From the NCBI GenBank assembly GCA_002104985.1, contig MCGO01000119.1:57971-121970 (forward strand): a stretch of 64,000 nt of DNA. Direction: 5' to 3'. The notes below the pieces were generated by a model. That model saw only the letters and a list, made by a program, of their open reading frames with translations. It was not told where the DNA came from and ran no database searches. The stretch is from Rhizoclosmatium globosum (lineage: Eukaryota; Chytridiomycota; Chytridiomycetes; Chytridiales; Chytriomycetaceae). This document shows, piece after piece, positions 10,648 to 22,728 of this stretch. Position 1 is the first letter of the stretch; every line of letters starts with the position of its first letter. The position numbers were made by a program, and so were the translations under genes.

Positions 10648-11677
10648 ATGGTGTACTCATGGCTCTTCGGTCCGCCCGCCCCGGTCCCACCCAAAGTATC
10701 CTTCACAGCGACCGTCATGGCGCACCGAGGCGGATCGCTCGAGGGCATTGAGAACACCCTCCCAGCCTTTGCCCACGCCGTTTCCGCCGGGGCCAACATG
10801 CTCGAACTCGATGTGCATTCAACCAAAGACGGACACGTTGTTGTCTTCCACGACGACGATCTGGGCCGAATGTGCGGGAACGAGTTTGGCGGAAGGGGCG
10901 TGGGCGACTTTGATCTGGCCCAGTTGCCGCTTTTGATTGTGCCTGAAACTTTGGAAAAGGTGGTGAAGGAGGATGATTTGGAGGCGAGGAGGATGCCGCT
11001 GTTGGAGGACGTGTTTAGGGCGCACCCGTCGTTGAGTATAACCTTGTTCTTTAGTTGACACTTGGGAAACTGACCAAACTGTAACAGCATCCCTATCTCA
11101 ATTGATGTGAAACATGGATCAGAAGAAATGATTGTAACTGCCCTTAATACCCCTCTGTCTTCCCTAACTCACTCCCAAACCAACAACCAACACAGATCAA
11201 AGTAGGAACACTCATCAAACAATACAACCGCACAAACAACACAGTCTGGGGAACATTTGCAAAACACCAAACAGACCTCTGCTACACCCACTTCCCCGAA
11301 ATCCCTCTCCACTTTTGTAAATCAAGCGTGATCTACTCCGTCGCAATGTATTGGCTCGGCATGGGCGACTGGATCTCGTACAGAGAAAGCGTCATGGCTA
11401 TTCCAGATATACCGATTTTGATGCGGAAGGGGTATGTTGAGACGATGCAGAGACGCGGGATTCTTGTTTTGTTTTGGTGAGTTCTCTCAAAATTGATTCC
11501 CAAGATATTGAAGCGTCATTTTTAAGGGGTAATGGGAAAGAAGCTGGTGGCCCTGGAGGTGGTGTGAACACTCCTGAAAAGTTTGAATTGTTGACAAGGA
11601 TTGGTGTGGATGGGATATGTACAGACAGACCAGAGTTCTTGAAGGAATGGCTGGGTTCTCGGGAACAAAGTGCTTAA
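10648..11677 (+). CDS. Glycerophosphodiester phosphodiesterase, copy 2
   Basis: Exon 1 runs from the ATG at 10648 to about 11036 and contains MAHRGGSLEGIENTLPAF, ELDVHSTKDGHVVVFHD and IVPETL. Later exons give IPISIDVKHGSEEM, IKVGTLIKQY, WISYRESVMAIP, the glycine-rich GGPGGGVNT loop and GICTDRPEFLKEWL, with the stop at 11675. The catalytic His/Arg, Glu/Asn, Glu/Asp and second His of the GDPD family are all present. Unlike copies 1 and 3 it has no intron between the HRGG and TKDG parts, and it is the most diverged of the three. The junction before IPIS is one base out of phase, as in copy 1. No signal peptide is evident, so a cytosolic role in phospholipid turnover is most likely. Confidence 0.85.
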
Positions 11678-11895
11678 TATTTATATAAATGTTCAGAAGA
11701 GATTGCGAATCTATTAATTGTATTCCATACTCTTTTTTTTGCTTCACTTCTCTTAAGGCTGTCCTCACAATAACATCTTCAAAAGTGGACACAAATTGCA
11801 TTATGCACTGATGATATGAGTAAGACATAAATGTGTCTCCGAAACATAAAATTTTAAGCATGTACCTGTTGTGTCTGAATTCCAACAAGCCCAAA

Positions 11896-13561
11896 ATGTT
11901 TCTCCCAATTGCAGCACTCTTGCAAGCGGCACTGCTTGTCGCAGCCAGCCCTCTACCTCATGACTGTAACGGCGATATCGTTCTTCCTGTACCGTCTCGT
12001 ATCGATCTCACTTCCACAAGAGTCCAATCTGATATTAAACTGGCAAGCTTTGAGAACTGTCAGGGAAATAAGTCCTGTCACGACGTCAACTGCTACACCC
12101 GTCGCCCTTCCCACTACCAATGCTAATCTGCCAGATCCGGTTAAGGGCTCATCACAATCCTTCTTCCAGTCATCATACAACTCTGACGTTGCCGTCATAG
12201 TTACTGATATGATCAAGCACGCCCCGATTGCACTCGCTGCACTTAACGCTTCTCAAACTGATTCCGTTTTTCAAGTTTCGATTGATAACAAGGCGATTAC
12301 GTTTGCCGGCGCTGACTTTAAGAATGGGTCCAATGCTGCTGTATTGATTTTAAGCTCCTCTGTGTTCGATGTAAGTTATAATTACTCAACTATTTGAGTA
12401 ATCATCTGACTGATGTGCCAGATTTACGGCTCCCTTGCTCTCAACGATTGAAGCAGATCCTTCCGTCCTTGCTTACAACGTCAGCGTCTTTCCAGCTGCC
12501 AAGAACGGTGTTACTTTCAGCTATATTCTTGACCCCTCGGTCAAAAGCGAGTGGTTCTCGATTCAAATGTTGTCAGACGACTCCAGGCTTGAAGTCTCTG
12601 TGAAAGAGGGAATCAGACCTCTCTTCCAGGCTTCTTTACCAGTTACTTTGAAAGATAATGGAATTGGTTTGAACTTTGTTGCCTTGAATTCTGTGGGATC
12701 TTTGGCGTCTCCAAGTAATCTGGTAGTTCGAGTTACACAAACTGTGGATGTGACATCTCTGATATCCACAGACTATTCAACATCAAGCGATTCAAGTGCC
12801 TCCACTACATTTGTTTCTTCTAGTTGGTTCAACTTATCTAGTGCTCCGACTTTAGTCAGGTTAAGCAGCCCAAAACCAACAACATCTTCTTCGACGACTT
12901 CGTCATTGACAAGCAGCAGCTCGACAACATTCACTAGCATAACCAGCACGTCGACAGAGACTACCAGCTCAACCACTTCCAGGACTACAGAAACAACGAC
13001 CAGCTCTTCTACGACTTCAAGCACCTCAGAAACTACTACAACTAGCAGCAGCACAAGTACATCAGACACTACAACTACCAGCACCACGAGAACCACAACC
13101 AGTACCTCGACTACAACACTTACTACAACCACCACAACCACTACAACGACCACAGCCGCAAATCAACTCCCTCCAAACAAAGGCTACAATATTCAAGTAT
13201 CATTCCCATTTGGTCTGCCATTTAAAAAAGGGAAAAAATTCATGATTACTTGGAGTGCAATGGAAGAAACCCATGCTTTGGACGTTTATACAAATTCCGT
13301 CTGGTGATCCATTTACTAAATCCTCGCGTTTTATGTCAGGATGTCTGGTTTGTGTTCAAGGACAGTGATTGCCCACTTGGTCCAGGCTCGCTATGCACAA
13401 GTTCATTGAGTTTTCCTAGCCCACAAGCTGTAGACGATTCGAATGATGGATCTATTACAATTCAAAATCCTGGGTTTCAAGCTGGGGTTGTATTCAGAGC
13501 TGGGGTCAAGACAGCAAAGAATGTTTTACTTGCTGTGTCGAGCGCTTTCACAGCTGCGTGA
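11896..13561 (+). CDS. Secreted Thr/Ser-rich cell-surface protein
   Basis: An N-terminal signal peptide (MFLPIAALLQAALLVAAS) leads into a short cysteine-containing region, a globular part (DVAVIVTDMIKHAP...FAGADFKNGSNAAVLIL), a roughly 90-residue Thr/Ser stalk, and a C-terminal domain with the segment KKGKKFMITWSA. That ITW pattern loosely recalls the Kre9/KNH fold of fungal cell-wall proteins; this is a weak resemblance. The last residues are small and hydrophobic (VLLAVSSAFTAA), which could be a GPI signal. An intron lies at 12371-12421. Frame changes are needed near 12050, at the intron junction and near 13300. A heavily O-glycosylated wall or surface protein is inferred. It sits between GDPD copies 2 and 3. 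Confidence 0.55.
12880..13160 (+). repeat. Thr/Ser-coding low-complexity tract (mucin-like stalk)
   Basis: Dense ACN/AGC/TCN codons encode runs such as TTSSSTT and TTTTTTTTTT. The tract is inside the secreted-protein gene and reads as an O-glycosylation stalk. Such repeats expand and contract readily. Confidence 0.8.
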
Positions 13562-13741
13562 ACTTATTTCGCTCTGTTGCTTCGTATTCTTCTCTATTTT
13601 TTTCCCCTCCGTTTTGTTATTTGAGTTTTAATGTGTGAGAGTTTTTGTTTCCGTGTCTTTGAAGATATTCATTCAAGCGCTACATTGCTGACAGTCAAAT
13701 ACTAAAGCAGAGGGAAAGTAGATTGAAAATTGCTTCGACAG

Positions 13742-14971
13742 ATGTCACCCGTTGCACCCAAACTCTCTTTTCCATGCCGCCTCATGTCTCACCGCGGCGG
13801 GTCCCTCGAGCACATTGAAAACACACTCACAGCGTTTCGACACAGCGCCAGTCTGAATGTGGATCTCATTCTCGAAGTAGTACATCTCATCTTGAACGTT
13901 ACATGTAGCTTTGTCTCTGACTTGGAAACCGTAGATGGACATTTACATGACGAAAGACGGACAATGTGTAGTCTTCCATGATTCAGATCTGGGGAGACTG
14001 TGTGGATTGCCTGGGAAGAAGATTAGCGACTTTGAGTACAACGAGCTTCCTCGACTTGTGGTTCCTGATGCATTGAAGCATTTGGAACAAGATTTGAATG
14101 TGGATGCAGATGCGAAACGGATTCCGCTGTTTGAGGAAGTGTTGAAAGAGTTTGGAAGGTGGGTTTGAAAAAAAAGTGTATATTGGGTGCGTGCCTTTGG
14201 TTTGAAATGGTTTATGAACATAGTTTCCCGATGCAAGTTGACGTCAAAGAAGGGAACGAGGAAATGATTGTGAGTTTTTTTGTTATTCAAAAGATTTACG
14301 GGAGAGTAGTCTGACAACACGACATTAGATCAAGGTTGGAAATCTCATCAAACAATACAAGCGTGAGCATCTGACTGTAAGCGTTTTCAACTCTTGGAAT
14401 TTTATTCACGGTTTAAGCTGTGTCAATGTCAGGTCTGGGGATCTTTCTTGTCGTATCAAAACAACCTCTGCGTCAAACACTTTGGAACAGAGATTCCACT
14501 CTTGTTTCGAGGATTACAGTCTTGGTTCCTTTCTCTGTTTGGGCTCACGCATTGGATGGAGTACAGAGAGAGTGCGTTGATTGCACCTGATTTGTGGTGG
14601 TTGTTGAGACCGAGTTGGTTTGCAGCTTTAAATAAGGCGGGAATCAGTGTTATAATTTGGTGAGGCATGAGTATTTTTGCAGCGAGTATTAACTGGAGAA
14701 TGTAGGGGAGCATCAAAAGAAGCAGGCGGTCCTGGAGGAGGCATCAACACAATTGAGAGTATGAACCGTGTCAAGTAAGTCTCCATCATTTGAATGAATG
14801 TATATTTAAACAATATTGCAGACAGAGTGGCGCGAATGGAATCTGTTCAGACAAACCGACACTATTGAAGGTAACGAGGAAATCATAGCACTGCTGAACT
14901 AACGCCTGTAATAGACCTGGTTGGAAACCAACGCATTAGAGCGCGTTGATCGTTTTTATGATGATGCATAA
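13742..14971 (+). CDS. Glycerophosphodiester phosphodiesterase, copy 3
   Basis: The most complete copy. Exons give LMSHRGGSLEHIENTLTAF, then (after an intron ending at 13934) TKDGQCVVFHDSDLGRLCG, RLVVPDAL, FPMQVDVKEGNEEM, IKVGNLIKQYK, VWGSFLSYQNN, LTHWMEYRESALIAPD, EAGGPGGGINT and NGICSDKPTLLK, with the stop at 14969-14971. Several introns of about 50 nt interrupt the gene at positions largely shared with copies 1 and 2. Catalytic HRGG, ENT and FHD residues are intact. The enzyme should release glycerol-3-phosphate from glycerophosphodiesters such as glycerophosphocholine. No targeting signal is obvious. No frame break is needed if the introns are as read. Confidence 0.88.
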
Positions 14972-15052
14972 ATCTATTCTTTTTGTTGTTTCCAAAAAAG
15001 ACTCCAAACCAACCACTTCGCTTCTTCGACAAACACACACCACTAAAAGCGA

Positions 15053-17557
15053 ATGAGCTACAATCCCTGGTACTTTCCCTCTCTCTCTCTCTCTCTCTTC
15101 CACTGGAGACACTCTCCTAACAAACAAACAAACCTTCGAAACCAAACCAAACCAAACCAAACCAGGGCGGCCATCCCATCGACCTCGTCCACGTCCATCG
15201 CAGCAATTCCGCCTGGAGCGCCACAGGACATCAACTCGCCCGAGTACGCGCTGTGGTACCAGGCCTGGCTGGCCCAGTACCAACAAGCCATCCATCTGAA
15301 TAACCTTCAACTGAACAACCAACAATCTCAACAATCTCACTCAATTCAACCGGTTCAACCTATTCAATCTATTCAACATCCTGTGGCTACTGTACCTCCT
15401 CTCACGTACTATCCCCCCTTCCACCAGTGTCCTCCTCCCTTCTAATGGCTTTAACTCAAACCAGAAAGATGCAGAAAGCAATGGCTGAACTGGCGGCAAA
15501 GTCCTCGACAAACACACAATCTTCAGCCTCTCCTTCAAAACTGCAAAATCAGGAAATGCTCGCAAAGGCTGCCCAGTTTAAACCTCAGTCGAAGAGTACG
15601 TCTTATCGGACAGCATCACTCCATTCTGACCACGAATCCATTAAATAGAACCGTTATATATCCCCGTAAAAACTGGAACTACGTCATATGCAGATGCTGT
15701 CTCGGCGAACCTGACTGCTCCAGCCCCTGCGACACCTTCACAACTATCTCAATTGAAAATGAAGTATGCGATTTTGTTGAAATATTGCTCATCATCTGAA
15801 ATTATCGAAAAGGAACTTTGTGGACCGAGTATTTGCTGCAGCTGGAGCTTCCCGACGTGCCGAAGCTGAAGGATATCTAGGACCTTTGATTAAAAGCATT
15901 CAAACAAAAGGAGCGATAGAGACTACAGATTGGGATAAAATGGGAATACCTGCATTGTAAGTTCATTTTCGTTGGGACTCAATAGCACTCACAAATTGTA
16001 ACCAGCCTGCAAACCGATCCGGGTGATCCTAAACCAACCATTTCCACCACAACAACAGGAACAAAACGAAAAAAGTTTTCCTTAGACCTTTTGGAAGACC
16101 GCGGAAATGTTCCCGTGTCCCCAACCTCCTCTGCGTCCCTGCTAAAACCAAAACACCCCAAACTGACCTCCTCCACAGATGACTCAACAATCTCACCTTC
16201 CAGCGCAGCTTCCTCTCCAGCTCTAGATTCTCTACCCGCCCACCTCCGTGCCGCAGAAGTCGCTCGACGCGAAGAACGAGCAAAGAGGTTTCAGTCTGGA
16301 GACGCGAATTCTTCAGCAAAACAAAAACAAAAGAACGAAGCGAAGGCGGCTCGGGAACGCGCGTTGATGGCGGCGGCTATTGCACGAGGAGAAGAGAATA
16401 AGGATGTGATTGATTGGGACGAGTATACGATTGTTGGGCTTTGTCAGAAACTGGAGAAGAGTTATTTGAGGTTAACGTCTGTGAGTATTTTCGTTCCTTC
16501 ATCATTTGCTGCTGTGATTGTTTTTTGCGTTCTAACTGGTTTCTGCACGACCACAGGCTCCAGACCCAGCTACAGTCCGGCCACTCCCTGTCCTTCGGAA
16601 AACACTCGACTTGCTTGGTCAGAAATGGAAGCAAGATCAAAACTACACGTACATTTGCGATCAATTCAAGAGTTTGCGTCAGGACTTGACTGTCCAACGA
16701 ATCAAGAATGAGTTTACAGTCAAAGTGTATGAGTCGCATGCGCGTATTGCGTTAGAAAAGGTTATTATTTTGATTTATGTAAGAGGATGGAACTGCAGAA
16801 ACTGACGCCGTATTCGAAAGGGCGATGTTGGAGAATACAACCAATGCCAAGCACAACTTAAAGAACTGTATCGACTCGGCCTCCCCGGCTCAAAAGACGA
16901 ATTCCTCGGCTACAGAATCCTATACATGGTCTACACCCTCAACCGAACAGGTAACACCACCTCCTCCTCCTCCCCTAAACAAACCTTCCTAACCGAAAAA
17001 AACAACAACTAGAACAAGTAAAAATCCTCTCCGACCTAACCCCACCCGAAACCCAATCCCCACCGATCCGGCACGCCCTCGGCGTCCGCATGGCAGTCTC
17101 AACAGGCGACTACCACACCCTCTTCCAACTATACAACACGTGTCCGTACATGTCCGTATACCTCATGGACCTCTTTCTCGAGCGAGAGCGCGTGAAGGCG
17201 CTCAAGACGCTTTCGCGCGCGTTTCGACCGAGTTTACGGGTTGCGTATCTTGCGGGGGAGCTTGGGTTTGTTGTTGCCGGAGAGGAGGGGGAGGGGGAGA
17301 GGAGGAGGCGGGAGGGGGTTTTGGAGTGTTGGGAGTGGTTGAAGGGTCTGGGTGCTGTTTTTGTGCCGGGGCCTGAGGTTGAGGTTGAGGTTACGTTGGG
17401 GAAGGGGAAGAAGGCTAAAGTTGTGAAACGGGTGATGAAGAAGGAGGTTGGGTGGGAAGATGTGGCTGTGGATATGAAGGCGAGTGTGGGTGTGTTTTTG
17501 GCGAAGATGAATGAGGTTGTTGGGAAAGGTGTTGATATAAAGGGACAGATTGCTTAA
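15053..17557 (+). CDS. SAC3/GANP-domain protein, LENG8/THP3-like
   Basis: About eight exons join cleanly in phase: 15053-15069, 15166-15426 and 15465 onward, then further exons with introns near 15599, 15764, 15957, 16480, 16760 and 16951. The N-terminus is Pro/Gln-rich. The middle has a conserved [13 protein letters not shown]...TDWD block, followed by Lys/Ala-rich helices. The SAC3/GANP domain begins at about the [19 protein letters not shown] segment and continues through [10 protein letters not shown] and MVYTLNR. LENG8 and yeast Thp3 act in transcript elongation and mRNA processing with a CSN12-like partner; that role is inferred here. One intron of only 38 nt (15427-15464) is unusually short. 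No frame break is needed over the whole gene. Confidence 0.85.
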
Positions 17558-17840
17558 TGTGGGAGCTTTTGGTTTGGTGTTTTGTTGTAAGCTAAGTATG
17601 TTTCTTGTTGTTGTTTTCAACTTTTGTGTGATAAAGGTTTTTGAGCCAGTCTGGCGGGTTCTCTATACACTCTTACTTTGTACTTGGTTTTGTGATATTG
17701 TTTGGTTCATTCATTTGGCGAGATGGGAAGAGAGATCCGACGATAAATTTTCGGGGCTTTTTCGTTGGTTGTGCCATTTCACATGAAGGCACAAGTCTAA
17801 TTTTGGAATGCGTATTAATAAATACTTTTTCTCGAAGAAA
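17558..17840 (+). other. Intergenic region
   Basis: A T-rich stretch of 283 bp between the LENG8-like gene and the next gene. No conserved frame or repeat was seen. Confidence 0.5.
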
Positions 17841-20259
17841 ATGACAAAGAGCAAAGTTCTTCAGCCTGCGTTGGACTCGCAGGACCTAAAGCCAAGTAAG
17901 TGTTTTACCTCCAAAGCCTCAACACTATGTTGTTATGCTGTACGTTGCCTTCGTACGATTCCTGTAACACTAGATCCACATTCTTCTCTCTTCGTATACG
18001 TAACTAGCATTGATATGTCGTAATTCACAGAGTCCAAAGTTCTTTGCGGCATAGAATGGACCAAGAAAAGAATCATCACCACCGTCGCCACTCTTGTCGT
18101 TCTTCTCCTCACAATCATCCTCCTCGTCATATTTGTTGCGGTACCCAGAATCGCTCAATCTTCCATTGACAGTTCCACACTTACTCTAACAAACTCATCC
18201 ATCTCAATCCCAACCACGACCTCATTCCAAATCGCGTCCACGGGATCCGTGTCAGGCGCCGGCTCGTTAGCCGCGACGCTCGAGTTTCCAGATCCGATTA
18301 CGGTTTCATGGACGAACCGTGAGAACGGGACTGCGGATTTGCTTTTGGGTACTGTTTCGCTCGCGCCGATTAATGTTGGGTCTGATGGTTCTGGAAGCGT
18401 TGCGCTGAATACGGCGTTTTCTGTTACTTATGATGAAGCAATGACGCAGTTTGCTACGTACATGATGAATGGGAAAACTTTTTCTTGGAGATTGACGGGA
18501 AATGCGAAGGCGAAAGCGGGAGGGTTGACTGTGAATGGACTTACGATTAATAAGGTGGTTACGTTGAATGGGTTTGATAGGTTGAAGAGTGTTGCTGTGA
18601 CTGCTTTCGATTTGCCAGACTCTGACGCTACAAATGGGCTTCATATCAAAACTACCGCTGCAATCATGTAAGAAAAAAGTTATTGAAATTGATGAAACTT
18701 TTATTGATGTAAACCCTTTCTTTTTTTTTGTTGCAGGAATCCATCCCAGATTGGTATGAATATGGGAGACGTTTCTTTCAACTTATTTGCGCAAGACATG
18801 ACTCCAATTGGTTTCTTGAACGCCACCGGCGTTACCATAACTCCAGGAACAAATTCTATTTCCATGACTGGAGCCATGAAGGTTGCCAACTCTACCAAGC
18901 TTTCATACATGATGAACACGTTCTTACTTTCTGGCAAGGGTCTCAAAACCATCATGGTCGGACAAAAATCAAGCATCAACGCGTCTTGGTTGAATTCCGC
19001 GTTAAAGACATTGGTTCTACAAGTCCTTGTACCTTCTCCAATTCTCTCCCAACCAATCGTCTCGAACATTCATATTCCAGCGTTCTCAATCAGTATGAAT
19101 CCAGCTGATCAATCTGGAATGGCGGTTTCATTGAGCGCCCCACAGATTACAACTTCTTTCTTGCTCCCGTATGCATTTTCGGTGAATGTGAAGAGCGTTC
19201 AACAGACGTTGAAGTTCTTTGATCCTCTTACTGGAGCAGCGTTGGCCAATTTGGGCACCGATATGGCTCCTGCTAATGCAGACCAGAATTCACACGTTCT
19301 TACTACTGCTGTGAACGGCGGCTCTTTGACAGCTATTTCTGGACAGGAAGCTATTTTATTGGGTTCTTGGGGGCTTTGACGCTTTCTGATCATGTCAATG
19401 TTAATATCACTGGTTCTGCTGTTGCCATCATTGCTACTGATGCCGGAGTGGCGAGGTTGCGCTTCCATTGACGGACACGCTGTCACTCTCGGGATTCCAA
19501 GGGTTCAAAGATATTACGGTTACATCCACCAAGGTTGTCGGTGGAGACGCAAACATGGATTTGTATGTGACAACCCAAGCTGGACCACTTAAAGTTGGTT
19601 CTGCTGTCATGCCAAATATGCAGCTTGTTCCAGGACCAAATTCCATCACGGCAAGTGCAGTTATGGCATACGGTTCCGACGCTCAATCGCAAGAAGTTTT
19701 ACGTCACATCATGTCAGGATACATTGCCGGCGCCACTCTCCCCATAACCATCACAGGAACTTCGAGCTCCATCATCTACGCGTCTCTGCAACCTGTTTTC
19801 GCCAAATTGAGCATCCCAACAAAACTCGTCGGCCCTCAAAACGTTGTTCTCGTTGTCAGTTCCGTTCTTACCCCAGGCGATGCTGCCGCACAACGTCCAA
19901 CGACGAACGTGTACCGGTTCCAGAATCCTCTCGACGCTCCACTTAGTCTCGCCTCCATCAAGGCTCAAATCAGTGTGACTACACCACAGGGAACAACTGT
20001 CTTGGGTACGGTTGACTATAAGCTCAAGAAGCCGGTGACGGTTATGCCTGGAGCGTTTGCCGAAACTGAGTCGGTTCCTTTGACTCAGACTACTCAGCAG
20101 GCTACTGATGCCGGTGCTCTTATTAAAAGTCTCGCAGGTCAGGGAACGTACACTTTCAAGGTGGATGCTGATTGTACATTTGGAGCTGCAATTGGGAGGT
20201 ACCCTGTTCTTGTGGATTACCAAGCCAAAGACGTACCTGTAACTCTGTATGGTCACTAG
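17841..20259 (+). CDS. DUF3712/LEA2-like membrane protein
   Basis: Exon 1 (17841-17895), exon 2 (18031-18667) and exon 3 (from 18737) encode a short cytosolic head, one membrane segment (ATLVVLLLTIILLVIFVAV) and a roughly 680-residue extracytosolic part. That part is made of repeated beta-rich units such as TLTLTNSSISIP, PITVSW and GLTVNGLTINKVVTLNGFDRL, each echoed later (VTSTKVVGGDANMDL). Architecture and motifs resemble fungal DUF3712 proteins such as vacuolar Tag1, which consist of tandem LEA2-like domains behind one transmembrane helix. Vacuolar-membrane or cell-surface location is inference. Two single-base frame breaks are needed, near 19372 and near 19470. The 135-nt first intron is long for this window. 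Confidence 0.55.
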
Positions 20260-20491
20260 AAACAGTCGTACGAGTTTTTCGTTTTCAATCAGTTATTGTA
20301 ATTCTTTGTTTCATCCCCCTCTTGAATATAAAATTCGACTTCTTCAAGTTTAAGGTTCAAGTTTGATTCTTGCACAAGAAAGTTGAACAGTAATTTCTTA
20401 AACGTGTCTAAACGAAAATCCCAATCACTCACAATCCCAACAACAAGAAGAGGTCATGATCGGATATTTATTTACTAGGCATATGCAAAAT

Positions 20492-21836
20492 CTATTCGAA
20501 TACTTCGCTGTTATAATAAACATCCTGGCCCAAAATCCCTTTTGAATCCACGCCAAGAGCTTTACCTCCAAACGTCTGAAACAAAGTCGGACACACTAGC
20601 TGCATCACAGATCCCAAGACACTATCTTCGTGAATTCCTACTCCTTGAGTGGCCTTGTTCCAATAATGGATTCCTACACTTTCATCCACCAGTTTTGTGG
20701 CCCGCTCGCATTGAGCTTCAAGAGGATCATAAAGGAGGCCCCTATCTTGGTATTGAATAGGGAAAAAGCGGTGCTCAGGAGCAACGTTGAGGTCATCGCA
20801 TGAAGAATGATACAATGACATATTGCCTCCTGGTGGATGGCAGTTTCTATTATATGCACGCATAACCATTTCTGGTCCATTGAATCCTAGAATTGAGAGC
20901 GATTGTTAAAAAACCCAGCACTTCATGGTCTGTTAGAACCTCACCCCATTTGTATCCATTAAAGGACTCTGCAAACTCTTCCATCAACTGCCACACGAAT
21001 GCATCCGTCTTATTCATGCTGAAAAATGCGTTGTTGAACATGCCCCAATCTTGCTTTGCGAGGGTGCGTGCCATGCCACCAACAGGGTTGATTGACAGAA
21101 TGTCCAAATCCATGTACACACCGCCCGATTTGTAGAGTTGAGCTAGTCGGAATCCATTTCCGAGGTTTTGTTCAACCCATGTAGACTCTTTGTATAGGCC
21201 TTGTTGGAACCAGGATTCAAGCGGTGTGTCTTGAAATGTTTCCTCCCAATCAAGAGCACTGACTACAATCCGACTCTTCACATCTTCCGGAAGCGCTGAC
21301 GACCACTTGCTTATTGATTTGATGAAGGTCTTGTGATTTGCGGCATGTACTGTGATGGTGTGATTTGGGTTCTTGCGTGCTGCCGACTCCAATGAGCATA
21401 GATATTTTGGGTTCTTTAACCGTTCGTTGAAATGCAGAAAGAAGATTGATTTGGGGATTGCTTCGGCTTGCGGGGAAGGATGCGTAAGAGGGACAGATGA
21501 GGTTTCATCAAGGAGGTATGTTGTAAGGTGATTTGAGGCACGATCGACAAAGTGGGTGCAGTTTGTGCGGTTCCACTCTGATAATGATGAAAGCAGCAGC
21601 CTTTCTCGGAACGCAGACGCAACTGCCTCGGTTGGGTCTCCAGGTGAAGTTGCCTCCGAAGATAGTAACACGGAACAGAGAGGGACCAGCGCTCCAATCA
21701 CCGCCACTGCTAGCAGAAGCTGGAACACCTTTAAACGCCGCCTTGGAAGTCCCATTGGTGGTGGACTGAAGGTACTCATTGACTTGCTGTCCGTCCCTTT
21801 CATTGGTGAGAAGTTTTTGGATCCTCCGAATTTCAA
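20492..21836 (-). CDS. A4GALT-like GT32 glycosyltransferase, array member A
   Basis: Exon 1 (21836-20945) and exon 2 (20886-20492) join over a 58-nt intron to give 428 aa without frame breaks. It is a type II membrane protein: a basic N-terminus, then a signal anchor around residues 35-60 (VFQLLLAVAVIGALVPL). The GT32 sugar-binding core follows (IFFLHFNERLKNPKYLCSLE) and the DXD motif is in GGVYMDLDILSINPVGG near residue 240. The C-terminal alpha-1,4-glycosyltransferase region has NGPEMVMRAYN, RFFPIQYQ and VGIHYWNK. The family uses UDP-galactose or UDP-GlcNAc in the Golgi on glycolipids or glycoproteins; donor and acceptor are unknown here. It is the downstream-most of seven same-strand paralogues. 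Confidence 0.85.
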
Positions 21837-22673
21837 TTGGGCTTGTGAACTTCCAGTTGCTTGTATGCCTCCAATTCTTCAAGACACTGGAGGTTATATT
21901 TATATTATTAGAATAGTTCACAATCTCGAAATATGTGATAAACTTTAATTGATTTTATTGTATCTTGGCTAGGAGTTGTGAGGTCGCCAAGACTTTCAGG
22001 TTCAAAACATTCGAACTGTTATTAAATTGTTGTGCCTGATGAAGAACTGAAGACATTGTCTCAAGACGTCTAAGTTGAGGTTTTAAGTGAGGCGATGAGG
22101 GGCAAATCACAATCAGCCATGGCCGAATTTATGGGCAAATTCTGCTGCAAATTCTGCACCATTTTAAGGCGCAATCATTGCGTTGAGTAATAAAATGATT
22201 CTTGCCTTATGTTCTTTGCTTCGCCTTACCTTTACTCCCTTTATGAATCTATGGTTCTGCTTTGAACCTTGACTATTGGTCTATTACTAAGCGATGCAAA
22301 AGGGATAAATTTCATTTCTGAAAACGAATTCGTTTGAGGACCTGGAAAAAGAGATTACGAGACTTTTGATTCAGTTCGCCACCCCCTGTTTTGGCGTTTT
22401 GACAGGGGAAAATCGTAGGAGAATTTCTGAGGAAACAGGGATTGGGATTTCTTCTGTGGACTTGGACATCATGGTCACATAAAGCGTGTCCTGGCTGATT
22501 ATAACACACAGCAACCACAGATTAGCTACCGTTGCTTTCTCATTGAAATGATTTCGTTCTCTAACAACCTTTTGATACCTAGAACACGAAAGTGAATTGC
22601 ATGCCATACACTCATTCAGAATAAAAACAGCGACTTCCGTCAGTAAATGATACAACGCCTCACAATATTGTGG
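21837..22673 (+). other. Intergenic region upstream of GT32-A and the F-box-like gene
   Basis: This gap of more than 800 bp is AT-rich and one of the largest gene-free stretches here. I see no conserved frame, tandem repeat or RNA gene. It separates the divergently transcribed GT32-A (-) and the gene at 22729 (+), so it should hold both promoters. Confidence 0.5.
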
Positions 22674-22680
22674 TATAAAA
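22674..22680 (+). promoter_or_regulatory. TATA box
   Basis: TATAAAA lies 49 bp upstream of the ATG of the F-box-like/Cys-rich gene at 22729. The spacing is plausible for a short 5' leader. Confidence 0.5.
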
Positions 22681-22728
22681 GGGTTGAATAGGAATAGTTA
22701 CTGAAAAACACTCAACCACACAGCAAAG

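Noticed and set aside
12773..13153. Minus-strand Val-rich frame of 126 codons
   Set aside because: It is the antisense of the Thr/Ser stalk (ACN read backwards gives Val codons) and has no start context or homology.
17890..18035. Short plus-strand frame CFTSKASTLCCYAVRCLR
   Set aside because: It lies in the intron of the DUF3712-like gene (GTAAGT...TTCACAG).
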